Assembly (NCBI GenBank): GCA_036245525.1
Contig: BTPG01000007.1
Location: 119,709,631-119,773,630, forward strand
Reading direction: 5' to 3'
Source: Semisulcospira habei
Lineage: Eukaryota; Mollusca; Gastropoda; Semisulcospiridae
DNA length: 64,000 bases
Part shown: positions 58,463-64,000 of the stretch, piece after piece
Position numbering within the stretch: position 1 is the stretch's first letter
Layout of the letters: the number at the start of each line of letters is the position of its first letter
The notes under the pieces: model-generated
Seen by the model: the letters and a program-made list of their open reading frames with translations, nothing else
What the model was told of the DNA's origin: nothing
Databases searched by the model: none
Program-made: the position numbers and the translations under genes

Positions 58463-58838
58463 CTGCAGGGCGAAACACGTCGGATTAATACAGATAAAAC
58501 CTAAAAATAAAATTTCATGTCAGAAACCTCAAAAACAATTTACCAGGGTGAAATTCAGCAAATGGTGAAAATACAAGGCAGCATTTTATGCTCACAAACT
58601 AGATAGGTGATGAAAAACAGTTCACATACTCAGTGCTGAACATACAGTTAGATCCCCTGCCCCCTCCTATCAGACTATCATTTGTATGGCTTTTCCTGCA
58701 ATCTAGACATGAACACATGATAGTTGTGATTATGAATTTGTCTCAGACAAATGTAGTCCAGTAACCCACACACACACAAGAGTCACCAGAGGATCAAGTC
58801 TGAAGATGTTTTATGAGACGGGGTATGTTACAAACCAT
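58463..58838 (-). other. domino intron upstream of the shared exon
   Basis: AT-rich, no features beyond the acceptor at its lower end. The LINE-I insertion begins at 58839. Confidence 0.6.
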
Positions 58839-59059
58839 AGTTAGTTAGTTATTTGGGTTTAACGCCGAGCAGGCGACTAAGGCCATCTCACGGCGGGATG
58901 GGTAAAAATCTGGTCAGCCAGACTAAAAGCAAGGTCTTAAGACAAGATGTAAATATAGATTAAAAATCTCAGGCTAAAATGTCGCACATGTCTGGAAAAG
59001 AAACGTCTACAGACTCTCAAAAAGGGCAAATAAAAAAATTCACATAAGTCTATGAATGC

Positions 59060-61307
59060 TCAGATCTTGTTAAAAATATTGCATTCTCTCAAAAAATTGA
59101 AGATTTTGTCCGGGGGAACATCCCGGAACAAAACCTTCAAGGAGTCTGCTGTGAAGTGTTTATATCTGGTGTCAATTAGGTCAGCACAATACAGCAAAAA
59201 GTGTCGAACAGAAAACTGCTCATCACAGGCAAAACACCATGGACGCTCATCCTGTTTAAGTAAGTAAGAGTGCGTAACATATGTGTGCCCGATGTGGAGC
59301 CGAGCAAGGACAGTCTCCTCACGGCGGCTGCCGCAGCGGAAAGGTAGACTGTCAGACAACTTAGGAAGAGCTTCATGAAGCTTGTTCCCTTCCTCTTTGT
59401 CCCACTCGAACTGCCACTCGCAGGCTATGTACGCACTAATAACAGGTTTAAAATCACTATAGACAGTCTGTGTGTCAGGGACAGGGTCACTGCGGGCACT
59501 GTTGGCAGCAGAATCTGCGATTCTGTTGCCTTCGATGCCCACATGGCCTGGGACCCAAATAAAAATGATGTCATAATATTCCTTCATCAAGTCCGCGTAG
59601 AGCTCTCTAATCTGCACCAGCAGTGGATGGTCTGTTCCCGCGCCCTGAAGGGCCTGCAGGGCAGAAAGAGAGTCAGACAGAATCAGGAAGTTCCTTTCCC
59701 GAGACTGATAGGCATGCTTGAGTGCTAGCAGAATGGCCTGCAGTTCTGCACTAAATACAGAGGAATGGTCAGGGAGACGGAGCTTAAATGGGCGTCTAGG
59801 ATGGCGAGAGGACACTGCAGCCGCAGCCACTCTTCCATCCTCAGACTTGGACCCATCCGTATAAAGACGACAATAGCCAGGAAAAATTGAAAGGAGTTCA
59901 TTGAGGCTCTGTTGGTATATGGCTGGTGGAGTACAATCCTTCTTGTGGGCAGTCAAGTCCAGCAAGATGTCAGGAACTGGTAGTAGCCAGGGTGGAGTGA
60001 CGTGTTGCAGAGATTCCGAAACTTTGTCCAGGTCCACTCCGGCCGCCTGCAGATGAGGTCGGACACGGAAGGAAAGTGGACGGACAGCTCCCGGATGGGC
60101 ATCGTAAATCTCTGCAAACGACGGGTTAAAAACACAATCATAGGCAGGATTTTCTGGATGGGCCTTCAGCTTCAGAACGTAGCTGAGCATGAGGCGGATG
60201 CGGCGGAGCCTGAGAGAAGGCTCCCCTGCCTCTGCATACAGACTAGGAACTGGAGATGTCCTGAAGGCTCCCAGACATATGCGCAGACCTTGATGGTGAA
60301 TTGTGTTCAGACGCTGCAGAACAGACTTGGAAGCCGAGCCATATACCACAGAGCCGTAATCCAGTTTGGACCGAACAAGGGCCCGGTACAGTTGAAGTAA
60401 GACGATGCGGTCTGCACCCCAGTCAGTACGACCAACGACACGAAGAATGTCGAGGGCCTTCCGACAAGAGGTTCTAAGGTAGGTAACATGGTTGCAGAAG
60501 GTCAATCTTTTGTCAAAGATGACCCCCAAAAACTTAGCCTCTTCAGCCACCTTAATTGGCACTCCAGCAATGCTCAGGCTAGGTTCTGGAAAAAATTTCG
60601 TCTGGTTAGTAAAATGCACACAGACTGTCTTGGAGGGCGAGAATCTGAATCCATCGAGAGACACCCACCCCTGGATGCGATCAACGCACAGCTGCAAGCG
60701 CCTCTCAAGGGACGCAAGTCCTCGACCTCGTGCACACAAAGCAAAGTCGTCCACAAACAAAGAGCATTCAGAATCATCCTTGACGGCCTTTACAATGTTA
60801 TTTATTTTAATGCTAAATAAAACAGGAGATAGAATACTGCCCTGCGGGACACCCATCTCCTGTTCAAAGGAGTCGGAGAGGGTGGAGCCCACACGGACAT
60901 GGAACGACCTGTTGGACAAAAAATTGTGATTGATTGATTGTACATTGCTTAACGTCCCGACAGCAACAAGGCTTTCTCAGGACGTGCCTGCACTGCTTGT
61001 GAAAAAAAACTAAACAGAAAATTGAATGTATGTCGCCAGCCGGTCAAATACGTTAAATAAACCTACAACATGGGGCCTAAATAAAGCTAAGACCATTTAG
61101 CAACACACATCCAACATCAAGAGCTACAGGCAGTGCAGACAGTAGGGAGAGTTTTTAAAAGGCAAATACAGGTGAATGGACAAAGGGTAGACAGAAACAC
61201 ATGCCCCAGAATAGAGAGGAAAACCCACCCTGTGGGGCTGACCAGGGTGACCCTGGGAACTAAAAAATGCCTAACCCCACCCAAGTCCCCCAGGGCAGAC
61301 CCGGGTG

Positions 61308-61346
<39 letters not shown>

Positions 61347-63172
61347 TGAATAAAAACGGGCAGATGCCCTTTAAAACCCATGTCCGACAAATCAGACATT
61401 ATACCATGCTTCCAGGTAGTGTCATATGCCTTTTCAAGATCAAAGAAAATTGCATAGACATGCTGCTTGTTGACAAAAGCATCTCGGATAAAAGACTCAA
61501 AGCGGACTAGATGGTCAGTTGTACTACGGAAGCGCCGGAAACCACACTGGAGGTCTGTGATGAGACCCTGTGACTCAAGATGCCACACCAGTCGGGCGTT
61601 GACCAAGCGTTCCATAGTTTTACATAAACATGATGTCAAAGCTATTGGCCGGTAGTTGCCCGGGTCGGAAGGATCCTTACCCGGCTTGGGAATTGGCACA
61701 ACCACAGCCTGGCGCCAAGATGGCGGAAAATGACCGGTTATCCAGATATGGTTAAAGGCCTTGAGAAGTACAAGGAGTGAATCCTCAGGCAGATGTGTTA
61801 TGAGCTGATAATGGATGGTATCTAATCCAGCAGCAGAGTCAGTACATTTCTGCAAGGCTTGCTGCAATTCTGAAAACGTAAAGGGGGCATTATAGTCTTC
61901 CAAGTTATCCGATATAAAATCACAAGCACAAGATTCTCGCTTCTCCTTCTCTCTCTGGAAGAAAGGTGAATAATGCTCTGTTGAAGAATTATGGGCAATG
62001 GTGGAGGCAAGTAAATTGGCCACAGCCTTTTTATCTGTGACCAAACTGGCACCATCTCTAAGATGGCCGACAGAAGCCGAGCCACCCCTGCCCCTAATTC
62101 TTCGAACAGCCTTCCAGACTTTTTGGGACGGAGTCCTAGAAGATAAAGATGAGACGAAGCGTCTCCAGGAAGCACGGCGTTCACGTTTAAAAATATAACG
62201 GGCTTTCGCCCGCTGTCTTTTAAAGGTTAAAATATTTGCTTGCGACGGATTACGAAATGCACGTCGCTGAGCAGATTTGCGCATTGTTTGGGCCTTGCGG
62301 CACTCTTCACTGAACCATGGTACTCTCGGCTTCCGAGGGAGTGATGTGGAAGTTCTAGGGATGGTTTCACCTGCAACCTCCAACAAAATAGAAGTAAAAC
62401 AAGAAACAGGTTCTTCAGCTGACATGACCACCTCCTCTGTAAGACGAGACTGACAGAGAGAGGCAAACAGAGACCAGTTAGCTTTCTTGAGATTCCAGCG
62501 CCCCACCGGCGAATCCTCCTCACAGCTGACCGATGACAGGACTACTGGGAAGTGGTCACTACCACACAGGTCGTCGTGAACCTTCCAGTCAAAGTCCAGC
62601 ATGAGAGAAGGATCACACACAGTGAGGTCTAGAACAGAACTAGATCCGGAACCTGAGTTAGAGTATGTAGGTGAGCCATCGTTAAAGACACATAGGTTAA
62701 GTTGAGAAAAAACATCGTCTAACATCTGACCTCTGCCATCATAGTGGTCACTACCCCAAAGGTGAGCATGACCGTTAAAATCCCCCATGAGAATAAAGGG
62801 AGGGGGCAGTTGATCTACTAAGTGAAAAATATCATTGCTACAGACCCGCAGTGATGGTGGCAGGTAAATACTGCATATGGTTATGGTCTTTTTTAAGGTA
62901 ACCCGAGCAGCGACAGCCTGAAGACAGGTGTCGATGCTAACGGGGCTACATAAAATTTGGCTACTAATGAGAAGAGCCGCTCCACCCGAGCGCCTCTCCG
63001 AATCAGAGCCTTTATGTATAACATTAAAACCATTAAAAGACACAGGGTCAGAAGTCTTCAGGTAAGTCTCCTGAAGAGATATGACTGAGGGGTTATAGAA
63101 CTTGACTAAAAGACGTAATTCCTCAAAGTTAGCTCGAAAACCACGACAATTCCACTGAAGCAAAGAGTCCAT
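59060..63172 (-). pseudogene. LINE-I ORF2, open apart from a SINE insertion
   Basis: Order on minus: endonuclease (LLQWNCRGFRANFEELRL, LMGDFNGHAHLWGSDHYDGR, GSDHFPVVL), RT (GNYRPIALTSCLCKTMERLV, FDLEKAYDTTWKHG, GVPQGSILSPVLFSIKINNI, catalytic LFVDDFALCARG), RNase H (CRLYTDGSKSEDGRVAAAAV, FSAELQAILLALKHAYQSRE, ILSDSLSALQAL, IWVPGHVGIEGNRIADSAAN) and a terminal Cys-rich piece (WCFACDEQFSVRHFLLYC). The frame is open on both sides of the SINE (63172 to about 61345; 60919 to 59060), so the host copy looked functional before the SINE landed. Confidence 0.92.
60930..61337 (-). mobile_element. SINE copy 5, inside LINE-I ORF2
   Basis: 12-bp duplication AAAAAATTGTGA (60918-60929; 61338-61349). About 30 A lie between the SINE head and the right duplication (61313-61342). 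LINE copy 1 shows the empty site (ACAAAAAATTGTGAATAAAA at about 34984). Confidence 0.92.
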
Positions 63173-63218
63173 GATTAAGTCTGATCTGGGGGTAAGGAGT
63201 TTTTCCCCCCTTTTTCCT

Positions 63219-64000
63219 TTACCTTGGAAGGAGTTGAAGAAACAGAGGGGGGCCGGCTCCCGGGCCTCCTCTGGTTCTTCGGAGAGGAAGGGGGTGGAGC
63301 TGCCGCAGCATCAGCAACAACAACTTCCACTCCCTCCATCCGCTCCTCCAGTGCAGCATATTTGTTTTGAAGGGGCACATCTGTGTTCCCCTTCTGGGCC
63401 CGTGCGCACAGCGGTCCCATAGATTTCTTAGACTTCTGGTCCTGGGCAGCGTTCCTGCCGCTAGAGTTAGCGGCCTTAGAAGGCTGACCAGAGCCAGAAG
63501 CCTTTGGAGTTGACTAACAGGTTTGGGTGGGGGCTGAGGCTTAGGGGCAACAGAAGGCGGCACAACCGGACCGGCAGTGTCCGCCTTCTGCGTTCCCTGG
63601 CTCCTTGTCACCACCGGAGGAGGGTTACTCTCCAGGGGCGAGATGAGCCGAGGCTCCGCCCCCAACCAAGAAGTTGGGGTCTGACATGAAAAGTCTTTGG
63701 TGGGGCGCTTGCCTGCCACCGCTGCACTAAAAGTATACACTGAGGTGTTAGAGGTTGGGGCAGCCGCAGCTGCACCAGGGCCTTCAACCAGTTTTTTGGC
63801 ATCCAGAAAGGACAGCCCCTTCTCCACACGCACCTGCTGAATCTTGCACTCGGATATCCAACGAGGGCATTTCTTATCCGAAGCCATATGCGCCCCCTGG
63901 CAATTCACACACAGGGGGGTGGCTGTGCAGGACTCAGCAGAGTGTCCGGGCCTAGTGCAACGGGCGCATGAAGCCTCTGCCTGACGGCATGTCTTCTGCC
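63219..64000 (-). pseudogene. LINE-I ORF1 C-terminal part, copy 2 (partial)
   Basis: CVNCQGAHMASDKKCP knuckle and the ISECKIQQVRVEKGLSFLDA region follow the copy-1 ORF1 closely; a frame change near 63420 precedes the P/S-rich end. It continues past the window. Confidence 0.82.

Larger units (their letters stand above)
58839..64000 (-). mobile_element. LINE of the I/Nimb type, copy 2, nearly complete, 5' end outside window
   Basis: Tail TTAGTTAGTTATTTGGG at 58840-58857, 3' UTR, ORF2 with endonuclease, RT and RNase H, and part of ORF1. RNase H after RT points to the I group. It sits in the domino intron in the gene's own orientation. One SINE insertion breaks ORF2. Confidence 0.93.

Noticed and set aside
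57063..58355. Plus-strand ORFs of 174 and 187 residues
   Set aside because: Antisense shadows of the GC-rich read-through exon; no domain or splice evidence.

Overview
The window looks like a piece of a large, repeat-rich invertebrate nuclear genome, most likely a marine mollusc (inference). The evidence is split genes with consensus splice sites, an animal chromatin-remodeller gene, DIRS-type tyrosine-recombinase retroelements, I/Nimb-like and RTE-like LINEs, a (GATT)n-tailed SINE, TTAA-flanked (piggyBac-like) miniature elements and a GTGACCCTTGACC tandem repeat. No bacterial genes, operons or CRISPR arrays were seen.

There is one clear host gene, on the minus strand from about 58,462 down to 4,964: the 3' part of a Domino/EP400/SRCAP-family Swi2/Snf2 remodeller. 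The HSA and ATPase part must lie beyond 64,000. I rebuilt 14 exons by hand. Splice phases agree at every junction, and they give 968 residues ending in a normal stop. The path runs shared exon (58,334-58,462), a 36-nt exon, the WAPPTPPQDDND block, a SANT domain split across two exons (47,561-47,799 and 30,571-30,798), an EP400-like conserved block, then a Q-rich tail to 4,964.

The most interesting feature is that the first exon (58,334-58,462) can be used in two ways. Splicing at CAG|GTGAAG (58,334/58,333) gives the EP400-like SANT/Q-rich C-terminus. Reading through the same donor keeps the frame open for another 611 codons, with AT-hook and RG-rich segments, to a stop at 56,498. A candidate AATAAA follows at 54,855-54,860. 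This mirrors the DOM-A (EP400-like) and DOM-B (SRCAP-like) isoform pair of Drosophila domino, so one locus may encode both a Tip60-type and an SWR1-type subunit.

Region by region. 1-3,245: a decayed DIRS element with an RTE fragment inside. 3,246-4,963: 3' UTR or downstream DNA with five ~65-bp hairpins. 4,964-7,228: last three exons. 7,229-15,418: intron with a 4.1-kb unclassified insertion, a long foldback and an orphan first-exon candidate. 15,419-18,190: four exons. 18,191-29,032: intron with a TIR element, a ~160-bp tandem array and a whole decayed DIRS that split that array. 29,033-30,798: three exons. 30,799-47,560: a 16.8-kb GC-AG intron holding a nest of mobile elements. 47,561-50,994: three exons. 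50,995-58,333: intron of the SANT form, and also the coding extension and 3' UTR of the read-through form. 58,463-64,000: upstream intron with a nearly full-length LINE broken by a SINE.

The nest at 31,193-47,411 can be dated by insertion order. A 1.38-kb repeat (intact copy at 51,268-52,643) was split by a piggyBac-type MITE and by a DIRS. The DIRS then took in a SINE, two LINE-I copies and an RTE, and one LINE-I copy was itself hit by a truncated sibling. Target-site duplications are visible for most steps.
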